This document shows, piece after piece, positions 1 through 5,387 of a stretch of 7,451 nucleotides of DNA (its first letter is position 1; each line of letters starts with the position of its first letter). The translations under genes and the position numbers were made by a program. The DNA lies in contig WQUQ01000049.1 in the NCBI GenBank assembly GCA_009782025.1, positions 1-7,451 of the forward strand, given 5' to 3'. Under the pieces are notes generated by a model. It saw only the letters and a list, made by a program, of their open reading frames with translations. It was not told the origin of the DNA and did no database searches. Source of the DNA: Desulfobulbus sp. (lineage in GTDB: Bacteria > Pseudomonadota > Gammaproteobacteria > Burkholderiales > Rhodocyclaceae).

Positions 1-9
1 GGCAACCGC

Positions 10-381
10 ATGGGAAAAGTTCATAGCATTCTCTCCAAAGAACAGGCCGAAGCCTTCGATATTGTCAGATGGTGTTTTGCCGTCCCCAAGATTCCCGCCG
101 ACTCGCCACGGTTTTCATGGTACGTGACGCATTGGAACGTGCCCGCCAAAATCGCTTACGCCAAAAAAACCGGCACTTTCGAGGCGACCGTGGCCCGATG
201 CGACCCCATCGACCCCGCCTGGCTTCGCTTCGTCCCGGCCGCACTCGAACGACACCGCCAGTTCTGGTCATCACTCCCAAGCGCCCGCAAGCAAACAACA
301 GCCAACAGCACAACGACGAAAAACAGCGCCGAATCTACAGCCAAACCCGCGCCGAAAACAACCCGCAAAAAGGCAATGTGA
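10..381 (+). CDS. Hypothetical protein with Lys/Thr-rich tail (possibly 5'-partial)
   Basis: I do not recognise a family. About 95 residues are compact and rich in aromatics (WYVTHWNVPAKIAYAK near residue 37, several Trp and Pro), which suggests a small folded domain. The last 25 or so residues are low-complexity Lys/Thr/Ala/Ser (ending TTRKKAM), a basic tail that could touch nucleic acid. Codon choice along the frame looks like real coding sequence, with many C- or G-ending codons, and the opposite-strand frames here are Arg-rich nonsense. The ATG has no convincing Shine-Dalgarno in the nine bases visible before it and the frame stays open to the window edge, so the true start may lie to the left. 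It is the only gene called on the plus strand and converges tail-to-tail with the 197-aa membrane gene: their stop codons are one base apart with no clear terminator between. Confidence 0.6.
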   Translation: MGKVHSILSKEQAEAFDIVRWCFAVPKIPADSPRFSWYVTHWNVPAKIAYAKKTGTFEATVARCDPIDPAWLRFVPAALERHRQFWSSLPSARKQTTANSTTTKNSAESTAKPAPKTTRKKAM

Positions 382-382
382 A

Positions 383-976
383 TCAGTTTTTGTTATCGCC
401 TGATAGGTATTTTTTATTTCCTCCCGCCGTCAGGCAGTAACGCCCGCCACGCGGCCCGGTACAGAGCGACTCGCCGCCGCAGGGACACGCCTGCTCGACG
501 CCGGCGACCGCCGGCCCTACCGGTTCCACCCTTTCCTCGGCCGTGGCGGCGACTTGTTCCGCCGCCGGCGCGGCGACTTCTGCCGGATGTTTGGCCGGCC
601 ATGCCCATTTGACGATCAAGGCAACGACCAGCACCGGCAACACCACCCAGACTACCTTTCCGCTATCAACCCGCTTGCTTTCTTCACCGGACGGCGCTTC
701 GCCGCCGCGCGCGCGCTGCACCGCAGCACGCCCAATATTCCACGCCCACGCCAACATGTTAATCGCCAGCGCCAGCGCGCCGCCGGCAATTATCCATCCC
801 AATACATCATGCGCCCCGTTATTGAGCAGAGCCACCACAAACGACACTGGCAACAGCAACACCCACCCGAGAAAACATGCCACACGAAACGACACCGCCC
901 GCCTCTTCGTGCCCGCCGCGCCTTCAATCAACAGCGCCCCAACACCCCATGCAACACAATTTGCAATCCACCACAT
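383..976 (-). CDS. Four-helix membrane protein with C-terminal Cys/GPRGGRY microdomain
   Basis: A 197-aa membrane protein of unknown function. Hydrophobic segments lie at about residues 3-20, 31-51, 57-79 and 108-126. An Ala/Glu-rich linker (about 130-162) follows, then a short C-terminal module with four cysteines (C164, C166, C172, C181) around GPRGGRY (174-180) and a basic NKKY end. From memory, similar short cysteine/GPRGG(R/K)Y tails end various bacterial mobile-element proteins and loosely resemble small basic adaptor domains. Their role is uncertain; a metal-binding or nucleic-acid-contacting tail is a guess. The frame is open back to an ATG at 1027, but that would place a strong terminator hairpin inside the coding region. 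The ATG at 976, preceded by GGGGGC about 4 nt upstream, is much more likely. The gene follows the 358-aa membrane gene on the same strand and may be its partner. Confidence 0.75.
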   Translation of the reverse strand: MWWIANCVAWGVGALLIEGAAGTKRRAVSFRVACFLGWVLLLPVSFVVALLNNGAHDVLGWIIAGGALALAINMLAWAWNIGRAAVQRARGGEAPSGEESKRVDSGKVVWVVLPVLVVALIVKWAWPAKHPAEVAAPAAEQVAATAEERVEPVGPAVAGVEQACPCGGESLCTGPRGGRYCLTAGGNKKYLSGDNKN

Positions 977-987
977 GACGCCCCCAA

Positions 988-1017
988 TGAAAAACGGGCG
1001 GAAAATTCCGCCCGTTG
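988..1017 (-). terminator. Rho-independent terminator between the two membrane-protein genes
   Basis: A perfect 11-bp inverted repeat (arms 993-1003 and 1006-1016, AACGGGCGGAA and its complement) with a 2-nt centre. Reading the minus strand, the second arm runs into five consecutive T residues (994-990). It lies 27 bp past the stop of the 358-aa gene and ends about 12 nt before the ATG of the 197-aa gene, so its T-tract almost touches that gene's GGGGG ribosome-binding site. The plus strand lacks a matching T-run, so it should act mainly on minus-strand transcripts. Confidence 0.85.
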
Positions 1018-1043
1018 ATGATGCCACCCGCCTCCGCCGTTCG

Positions 1044-2120
1044 CTACTGCGTGTCGTCCGGCGTTTGCGCCACGGTCGGCCCGGCCGGAGGAGCCGCCGG
1101 CTTTGGCGTCCCCGTGCCGATATGCAATTTGTCTTTTATTTTCGTCAGCGCCGATTTTGCCTTGGCACTGACTCCCGATGCGTATCCCATCATGTTCGGT
1201 TCTTCCACTTTACCAAAACACCCGACCGGGACATATTGCATTTTTCCGCCGTTGCGATGCGCGTAGATTTCCGATTTCGGGTTGGCTTTGTCCCTGAATC
1301 GACGCTGCGCGATTTTGTTTTGCAGCTTTCGTTTATCCTTTTTCGACAACTGGCGAAATGCCTCCCAACGCACCATATACCGGCTTGCCATCGCGTCATG
1401 AACGCCCAATAACAACGAGCGCCCCGTGACTTTTTTTCCGATTTTGTCCTGAATGGTTTTCAGCAGCGTTGTCCCGCCTTTCTTCACTTGCGCCGCCAAG
1501 GCTTCCGATACGGAATCACTGATGCGCATCATTACAATGTCCTGCGCCCAGTCCATGATTTCGTTTCGCGTCGTATCCGGGTCGAGCAGATTGGATAACG
1601 GCAGGCCAACTTTCTCGGCGATGACGCCTTGCGCGATAGTCGCAAAATCTCTCTTGATCGCCTCGACGTTGCGCAGCGAATGCAATTCCATCCCCGTTCG
1701 TTCTTTGATTTGCTCCAGCGCGAACGACTCCAAATCCTCAAGCACCATTTCCTTGTCGAGAATATCTCTCAACTGAATTCCAGACTGTTTGGCAATCTCA
1801 CGGCCCGCGCCAAGGGAAAAACCGCGCCTGATATTTCCCTCGAACTCTTCTGTTTTGAATGAATCCGTACCGAGGCAGACATTCAAAAACATGGCCGTGA
1901 CGCCCGCGAAACCGCCCCAAAACGCCGAGATTGCCCCATCCGTCAGCGCATCGACCACCGCGCCGATCGTGCCAAAACCGGCCAACCACCGCGTGAACGC
2001 TGCCACGGCCGACGGGGCCGAGCGCAGCAACGACCACACTATCGCCAGCAGGCGAACGACAACCGCCCGAACGGCCGCCCACTCGACCACCGCGCCCAAC
2101 AAAATCAACGGCCCCGGCAT
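1044..2120 (-). CDS. Membrane-anchored protein with three tandem helical repeats and a basic region
   Basis: A 358-aa protein I cannot assign to a family. The N-terminus holds hydrophobic stretches at about residues 4-32 and 51-84, predicting a membrane anchor of two or more helices. Residues 107-195 contain three tandem repeats of about 30 residues of the form I-x-(E/K)-x-x-G-x-x-L-x-x-(I/L), seen as SGIQLRDIL, TGMELHSLR and VGLPLSNLL. A strongly basic stretch follows at 258-280 (KKDKRKLQNKIAQRRFRDK). The C-terminus is a Pro/Ala/Thr-rich tail ending TPDDTQ. The ATG at 2120 has a good Shine-Dalgarno (AAGGGG, about 6 nt spacing). The gene sits behind its own 177-bp control region and is followed by a terminator, so it is probably expressed separately from the lysis/fibre operon. 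A phage-encoded accessory or exclusion-type membrane protein is an inference only. Confidence 0.8.
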   Translation of the reverse strand: MPGPLILLGAVVEWAAVRAVVVRLLAIVWSLLRSAPSAVAAFTRWLAGFGTIGAVVDALTDGAISAFWGGFAGVTAMFLNVCLGTDSFKTEEFEGNIRRGFSLGAGREIAKQSGIQLRDILDKEMVLEDLESFALEQIKERTGMELHSLRNVEAIKRDFATIAQGVIAEKVGLPLSNLLDPDTTRNEIMDWAQDIVMMRISDSVSEALAAQVKKGGTTLLKTIQDKIGKKVTGRSLLLGVHDAMASRYMVRWEAFRQLSKKDKRKLQNKIAQRRFRDKANPKSEIYAHRNGGKMQYVPVGCFGKVEEPNMMGYASGVSAKAKSALTKIKDKLHIGTGTPKPAAPPAGPTVAQTPDDTQ

Positions 2121-2189
2121 GACTTACCCCTTACCAAAAATCACGCAAAAACAGACGACACGCTTCATTTTCCCTCTGCCCATACTTGA

Positions 2190-2199
2190 TTACGCATAA
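2190..2199. repeat. TTATGCGTAA decamer, promoter-proximal copy
   Basis: Minus-strand TTATGCGTAA, a nearly palindromic site (TTA-N-GC-N-TAA). An identical copy lies 71 bp away at 2261-2270. This copy lies about 70 bp before the 358-aa start codon and would overlap the transcription start if the candidate TTCACA promoter is real. It is probably one half of a two-site operator. Confidence 0.5.
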
Positions 2200-2218
2200 G
2201 ACGAAAAAAAGAATTTGT

Positions 2219-2224
2219 CTGTGA
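2219..2224 (-). promoter_or_regulatory. Candidate promoter for the 358-aa membrane-protein gene (-35 element given)
   Basis: Minus-strand TTCACA matches the sigma-70 -35 consensus at 5 of 6 bases. Eighteen bases downstream, TCTTAT matches the -10 consensus at 4 of 6. The initiation point would fall in the promoter-proximal TTATGCGTAA copy. This is a weak prediction based on two short matches. Confidence 0.3.
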
Positions 2225-2260
2225 ACACAGGGGAAATTTTGCGATTTACGACGTATCGCG

Positions 2261-2270
2261 TTACGCATAA
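2261..2270. repeat. TTATGCGTAA decamer, distal copy
   Basis: Second exact copy of the dyad-symmetric decamer, in the same orientation and 71 bp from the first, close to seven helical turns. It lies just past the end of the nine-gene operon. I saw no further exact copy elsewhere in the window when reading by eye. Confidence 0.5.
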
Positions 2271-2297
2271 TCTGACGGCCACTCCACAGGCCATAGC

Positions 2298-2678
2298 CTA
2301 GCCCTTCTCTATCGACAGTTTCGCCGGACGCAGACTTGCCGTTTTATACCCGCCCGTCACATTCTTTCTGACTCGCTCGTTAGCGCAAAAGCGAAGTGTC
2401 GCCCCTCCCCTGACCTTGCCGATCCCTATAAACGTCGGCACCCCATTGACATATTTGTAGCGTTTCATTGTTCTCTCTGGATACGAGCCGACATAAAAAT
2501 AGCCGTAACGCCTCACCTCTATTTTGTGCCTCGAACCTTTTGCATCCAGCAGATTCGACTCGATTTTGTAGAAAATCGTGTCGATCACCTCACGGACGCG
2601 CTGCACGTCCATCATGATATGGTTGGCGACGGCCTCTTCCAGCCAGTTGTAATTCGGTTCATTCGGTTTTGTGGCCAC
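2298..2678 (-). CDS. Small basic protein, possibly HU/IHF-like DNA-binding
   Basis: A 126-aa protein, the last gene of the operon. Residues 25-105 are compatible by eye with an HU/IHF fold: a helical start (RVREVIDTIFYKIESNLL), a strand pair with an RYGYFYVGSYPER stretch where HU proteins carry GFGxFxVRxR, an arm-like loop, and GGATLRFCANERVRK where HU ends in a FKPGKxLK-type strand and helix. This is pattern matching without a profile, so the family call is tentative. The frame extends upstream to 2939, but that part reads as Arg/Ser nonsense over the 261-aa gene. The GTG at 2678 starts one base after that gene's TGA and has GGAGA about 7 nt before it. A nucleoid-like or virion DNA-binding role would fit; an unknown phage protein is the alternative. 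A weak hairpin (2275-2294) follows the stop, without a T-run. Confidence 0.7.
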   Translation of the reverse strand: MATKPNEPNYNWLEEAVANHIMMDVQRVREVIDTIFYKIESNLLDAKGSRHKIEVRRYGYFYVGSYPERTMKRYKYVNGVPTFIGIGKVRGGATLRFCANERVRKNVTGGYKTASLRPAKLSIEKG

Positions 2679-2679
2679 G

Positions 2680-3465
2680 TCAAATTCTCCGTTGTATCCA
2701 GTTGAGATCAGCCAGCAACGCGGTTTTGCGCGGCCCGACCGCGATTTTTTCGGCGGCGCGCGCGAGCTTGACGACGGCCGACGCGGCGCGCTGGCGATAC
2801 CGGGCGATTTCGTTTTCGCGCCAGCCCGCCGGCAAGCCGATGATGCCCAAGTAGCCCGCCTGCTCGGCGATTCGATCTGCGACCCATGCGCCCGCCTCGA
2901 TGTCATCGGCAAACCAGATTTCCGCGCCGCCTTCGCCAATCAGCGTTCGCCCGGCGACGACCAGCCAGTTTCCCGCCATCGCCGCCGGTTCGCCGCGCAG
3001 AATGGCCAGCGCCGCCAAGTCTCGGCCGATGAAGTCGTCCGGCCACGCCTGATCCAGCCAGACCCCCGGCAACGGCATGACGACATCGCCGCCCCCGGCC
3101 CCCGGCCCGACGACGGCGCGCAACGCCGCCACCCCAACCCGCCTGGCCGGCCAGCCGACGACGATACGCCGGCCGTGTCGCCCCGTGACGACGACGTTTG
3201 ATCGCCGCGCGCCGATGCGAATATCCAGCCTTCCGCCGTTCAGCGCCTGGCCGCACCCGACCCGCGCCAACGGCATGGCGAAGCGCAACGCCGCCCTGTC
3301 GACGCGGATGTCGACGCTTGACCGCTGCGCCCGCACCTCAACCGCCAGCCGCCCGCCCACCGCGCCGCCGGCCATGCCCGACCGCTTGCCGCGTAGCAGC
3401 AGCGCGCCGCGCGCGGCGCTTTTCGTCAGCCCCAGTCGCGCGCCGACATCGGCCAGCGTCGCCAC
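2680..3465 (-). CDS. Putative fibre-associated protein with beta repeats and shared GRTLIG domain
   Basis: A 261-aa protein of unknown family. Two similar stretches about 40 residues apart, GGRLAVEVRAQRSS (from residue 38) and GGRLDIRIGARRSN (from residue 78), suggest duplicated beta units. The C-terminal third (about 160-256) resembles the C-terminus of the 138-aa protein encoded nearby: both have GRTLIG (here 172-177), a following FA and W, a helical AR-rich segment, and an R(K/R)xALLA(D/E) end. The real start is probably the GTG at 3465. It lies one base after the previous gene's TGA and has GAGG about 7-8 nt upstream; starting at 3534 would overlap that gene by 68 bases. Its position after the 266-aa protein suggests it serves that protein, as an adaptor, assembly factor or structural partner. 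Confidence 0.75.
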   Translation of the reverse strand: MATLADVGARLGLTKSAARGALLLRGKRSGMAGGAVGGRLAVEVRAQRSSVDIRVDRAALRFAMPLARVGCGQALNGGRLDIRIGARRSNVVVTGRHGRRIVVGWPARRVGVAALRAVVGPGAGGGDVVMPLPGVWLDQAWPDDFIGRDLAALAILRGEPAAMAGNWLVVAGRTLIGEGGAEIWFADDIEAGAWVADRIAEQAGYLGIIGLPAGWRENEIARYRQRAASAVVKLARAAEKIAVGPRKTALLADLNWIQRRI

Positions 3466-3466
3466 G

Positions 3467-4267
3467 TCAGACCCTCGACAAGGCGAGCTTGGTGTTGTAC
3501 TGACTGACCAACTGGTACTGTTTGCCCTGGCCATCGACGATCATGTCGCCGCCCTGCCCGTAGCCGCCGGCCAGCATCGCGCCGACGATTTCGCCGACCG
3601 GCACGCTGCTATAGGTAATCGTCGCCGGGGCCAGCGGCAGGTAGAGCGTATCGGCCCGATCCCGCGCCGCCGATGATGTCAGCGTGCCGAAGGCCGATTG
3701 CAGCGTGCAACTGGCGTTCGACATGTCGCCCAGTGACGACGGATTTTTCAGCCTCGGCAGGTAGCAATAGCCGCCGCTGGTATAGACGAATCCGCCTGGC
3801 GCCGCCGCGTCGCCGGCCAGCGCCGGGCCATCGCGTTTGACCTCGCCCATGAAAACCCACGTCGCCCAATCGGATGCCGCCAGCAGTAGCCCCGCCTCAC
3901 TGGCGAGAAAATTCATCGTCCCCGCCGTCGTCAGCAGACCCGAGCAATCGTAGGCACTGGTCACGTAGGTTGCCGCGTGCGTTCCGAGATTCCAGCCATC
4001 GATGGCCGCCAACTGGACGCGCGGCCCGGTTGAAATCGTGATTCTCGCCAGCATGCCCGGCCCGCCCGCCTGGCCCGGATGTCTCAACACGCCGAATGGC
4101 TGATCGACCGGCGTAAATCCCGACGCCACCCCCGATACGGTCGTCAGCGCCTTGTTGCAACTGGCCGAACAATCGGCAATCGCGCCGCCGCAAATCAGCA
4201 TCACCAAATCCTGCTGCACCTCGCCTGGCGCGGCATTGGCATTCCATGCGTATGTTCCAAACATCAT
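3467..4267 (-). CDS. Putative phage virion/tail-surface protein (6 Cys)
   Basis: A 266-aa protein, tentatively a phage structural (tail or fibre) protein. It is rich in Gly, Ala, Ser and Thr with alternating beta-type hydrophobic patterns and no membrane segment or signal peptide. Features include GFVYTSGGYCYLPRLKNPS (about 159-177) and a C-terminal GGDMIVDGQGKQYQLVSQ stretch (239-256) that looks like a beta-rich virion domain. Six cysteines occur at residues 26, 33, 37, 108, 168 and 187. I know of no specific family. Two ATGs stand in tandem right after the previous TGA. The GGGGGTGA ribosome-binding site is better spaced for the second (4264), so the protein may be 265 aa. It lies between the two proteins that share a C-terminal domain, which supports a role in the fibre/tail-tip cluster. 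Confidence 0.75.
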   Translation of the reverse strand: MMFGTYAWNANAAPGEVQQDLVMLICGGAIADCSASCNKALTTVSGVASGFTPVDQPFGVLRHPGQAGGPGMLARITISTGPRVQLAAIDGWNLGTHAATYVTSAYDCSGLLTTAGTMNFLASEAGLLLAASDWATWVFMGEVKRDGPALAGDAAAPGGFVYTSGGYCYLPRLKNPSSLGDMSNASCTLQSAFGTLTSSAARDRADTLYLPLAPATITYSSVPVGEIVGAMLAGGYGQGGDMIVDGQGKQYQLVSQYNTKLALSRV

Positions 4268-4684
4268 TCACCCCCACTTGTTCAAACAAAAATCCGATTC
4301 GGCCAGCAAGGCCGCCCTGCGCCCCGCATCCGTCAGGCGCGCCGCCGCGCCGACTACCCGACCGGCCACCGCCGCCAGCCTGGCGCGTTTTTTTTCCAGC
4401 CAGAGCGCGCGACCTTCCACGCTCATGCCCTCGACAATCGCCGCCTCATTGATGGCGACCGCCCGCGTGTGCTCGATCCAGCGCTCGGCGCTTTCCTTTG
4501 AGGCGAACGCGTAAACTTTTCCCGCTGTCCCGATCAACGTCCTGCCGCCGATCGTCAGCGCCGTCCCGACACTCTCCACCGCCTCACCGGCCACGAGCGC
4601 CGCTTGCGCCATGACCGGCGCGATGAATCCCGCCTCGCCATCCTTGGCGAACGGCGCAGCAAAGGCCGACGAAAACGCCGCCAT
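4268..4684 (-). CDS. Small fibre-partner protein, possible tail-fibre assembly chaperone
   Basis: A 138-aa protein that directly follows the collagen-like fibre gene, a common place for a tail-fibre assembly chaperone. An Ala-rich N-terminus leads into TALTIGGRTLIG (41-52), a helical segment rich in A, R and E, and a C-terminal RRAALLAESDF (122-132). The last motif recalls the R-x-x-L-L-A-x-S/T-D ending of phage tail-fibre assembly proteins, although the usual W-x-x-x-D continuation is missing. The same domain recurs at the end of the 261-aa protein. The ATG at 4684 shares one base with the fibre gene's TGA, a translational-coupling arrangement. The longer frame to 4753 would overlap the fibre knob and has no better ribosome-binding site. 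A minor structural protein is the main alternative. Confidence 0.7.
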   Translation of the reverse strand: MAAFSSAFAAPFAKDGEAGFIAPVMAQAALVAGEAVESVGTALTIGGRTLIGTAGKVYAFASKESAERWIEHTRAVAINEAAIVEGMSVEGRALWLEKKRARLAAVAGRVVGAAARLTDAGRRAALLAESDFCLNKWG

Positions 4685-5226
4685 CACGCCACGCGCAAGA
4701 TCAAAGCTACCGCCGTCGCCCCGTTCCCTGCATTGCCGCCCATTCGTCGCCACGTCCCCGCCAGAGCGCCGCCGCCAACATCCAGCACGCCTGTCTTATC
4801 CGTCCCCAATGGCCACGACTGAACACCAACACCCGTTATGTAGCCCATCGAATAGGCCCCGACCGCACCCGACGCCACGATCGCCGACCCCGCCGGCCCT
4901 GCCGGCCCCTGCCCCCCCGCTGGCCCCGCAGGCCCTTGCGGCCCCGCTGGCCCCGCAGGCCCCGTCAGCCCTTGCTGCCCCGCTGGCCCCGCTGTCCCCG
5001 CCGGCCCCTCTAGCCCCGCCGGCCCTGCCGGCCCTGCCGGCCCCGTCGGCCCCGCCGGCCCCGCCGGCCCTGCCGGCCCTGCCGGCCCCGCCGGCCCCTG
5101 CAACACGTCAATATCCCCAGCATCCAGCGTCACGACATGATTCAGCGCCACGACGTGCGATGGCTGAATCTTCCCCGCCTCTGCCGTATCGACCCAGTCG
5201 TCCGGCCTGACGTGTTCCACCTTCAT
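4684..5226 (-). CDS. Collagen-like phage tail fibre protein
   Basis: A 180-aa fibre. An N-terminal section (1-43, [20 protein letters not shown]...) probably attaches to the virion. It is followed by 24 uninterrupted Gly-X-Y triplets (residues 44-115), mostly GPA, and a 65-residue C-terminal tip with GTWRRMG (157-163) and ALILRVA at the end. GTWR-x-x-G followed by an LRV terminus is typical of the trimeric knobs of phage tail fibres, so the product is probably a homotrimer with a collagen-type triple-helix shaft and a receptor-binding tip. The ATG at 5226 overlaps the holin-like gene's stop by ATGA and has GGAA upstream. The frame running back to 5649 is an Arg/Ser-rich shadow of the endolysin gene. 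Every glycine in the triplet region uses GGG. Confidence 0.9.
   Translation of the reverse strand: MKVEHVRPDDWVDTAEAGKIQPSHVVALNHVVTLDAGDIDVLQGPAGPAGPAGPAGPAGPTGPAGPAGPAGLEGPAGTAGPAGQQGLTGPAGPAGPQGPAGPAGGQGPAGPAGSAIVASGAVGAYSMGYITGVGVQSWPLGTDKTGVLDVGGGALAGTWRRMGGNAGNGATAVALILRVA
4882..5097 (-). repeat. 24 x 9-bp collagen Gly-X-Y coding repeat
   Basis: A 216-bp run of 9-bp units of the type GGGCCGGC(A/G), encoding 24 Gly-X-Y triplets. Several neighbouring units are identical at DNA level, especially in the first half, which makes replication slippage or recombination between units plausible. A homopolymer of seven G residues (4912-4918, coding strand) lies at the GGQ triplet. Confidence 0.95.
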
Positions 5227-5387
5227 TTCGTTTCCGACCGAATGACCTCGGCCACGCCGACCAGCGCGACACCTGCCGTCATGAAGCCGTCGATTGCCCC
5301 CACCGGAATCGCGCCGATGGCCACCAGCAACCAGCCCAGTCCCTTCCACGTACTCGGCTCTCTCAACTTGTTCAACACCGCTTCCAT
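5223..5387 (-). CDS. Small holin-like membrane protein
   Basis: A 54-aa protein starting [18 protein letters not shown], then two hydrophobic segments (about 17-31 and 34-49) with a short turn, and a charged C-terminus (RSETK). The L-x-EP-(S/T)-TW-x-GLG opening followed by a short hydrophobic hairpin is a pattern I associate with a common class of very small phage holins that release the endolysin through the inner membrane. It directly follows the endolysin gene. A strong AAGGAG site about 5 nt before the ATG lies inside the end of that gene, and the ATG shares one base with its TGA. The frame extends further upstream, but those residues are a shadow of the endolysin C-terminus. Holin function is inferred from size, topology and position. 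Confidence 0.8.
   Translation of the reverse strand: MEAVLNKLREPSTWKGLGWLLVAIGAIPVGAIDGFMTAGVALVGVAEVIRSETK

Noticed and set aside
977..1027. Start at 1027 for the 197-aa membrane protein
   Set aside because: It would put a perfect terminator hairpin with T-run inside the coding region; the ATG at 976 has a GGGGG ribosome-binding site.
543..1412. Long plus-strand reading frame
   Set aside because: Low-complexity Thr/Ala/Arg composition running antisense across two well-supported minus-strand genes and through the terminator; no ribosome-binding site or recognisable domain.
2275..2294. Hairpin after the last operon gene as a terminator
   Set aside because: Only a 6-bp stem with one wobble pair and an 8-nt loop, and no T-run follows.
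2679..2939. Long N-terminal extension of the 126-aa protein
   Set aside because: The extension is Arg/Ser/Pro-rich and lies wholly over the 261-aa gene in another frame; GTG at 2678 has a good Shine-Dalgarno.
2671..3676. Plus-strand Pro/Arg/Ala-rich reading frames
   Set aside because: Antisense shadows of the 261-aa and 266-aa genes, caused by high GC.
4882..5097. Periodic repeat considered as a CRISPR-like or satellite array
   Set aside because: The 9-bp period is in frame and encodes Gly-X-Y; there are no spacers.
4611..5210. Plus-strand Pro/Ala-rich frame (APPAPPAL repeats)
   Set aside because: It is the reverse complement of the collagen Gly-X-Y repeat; the minus-strand frame has a conserved phage tip and a coupled start.
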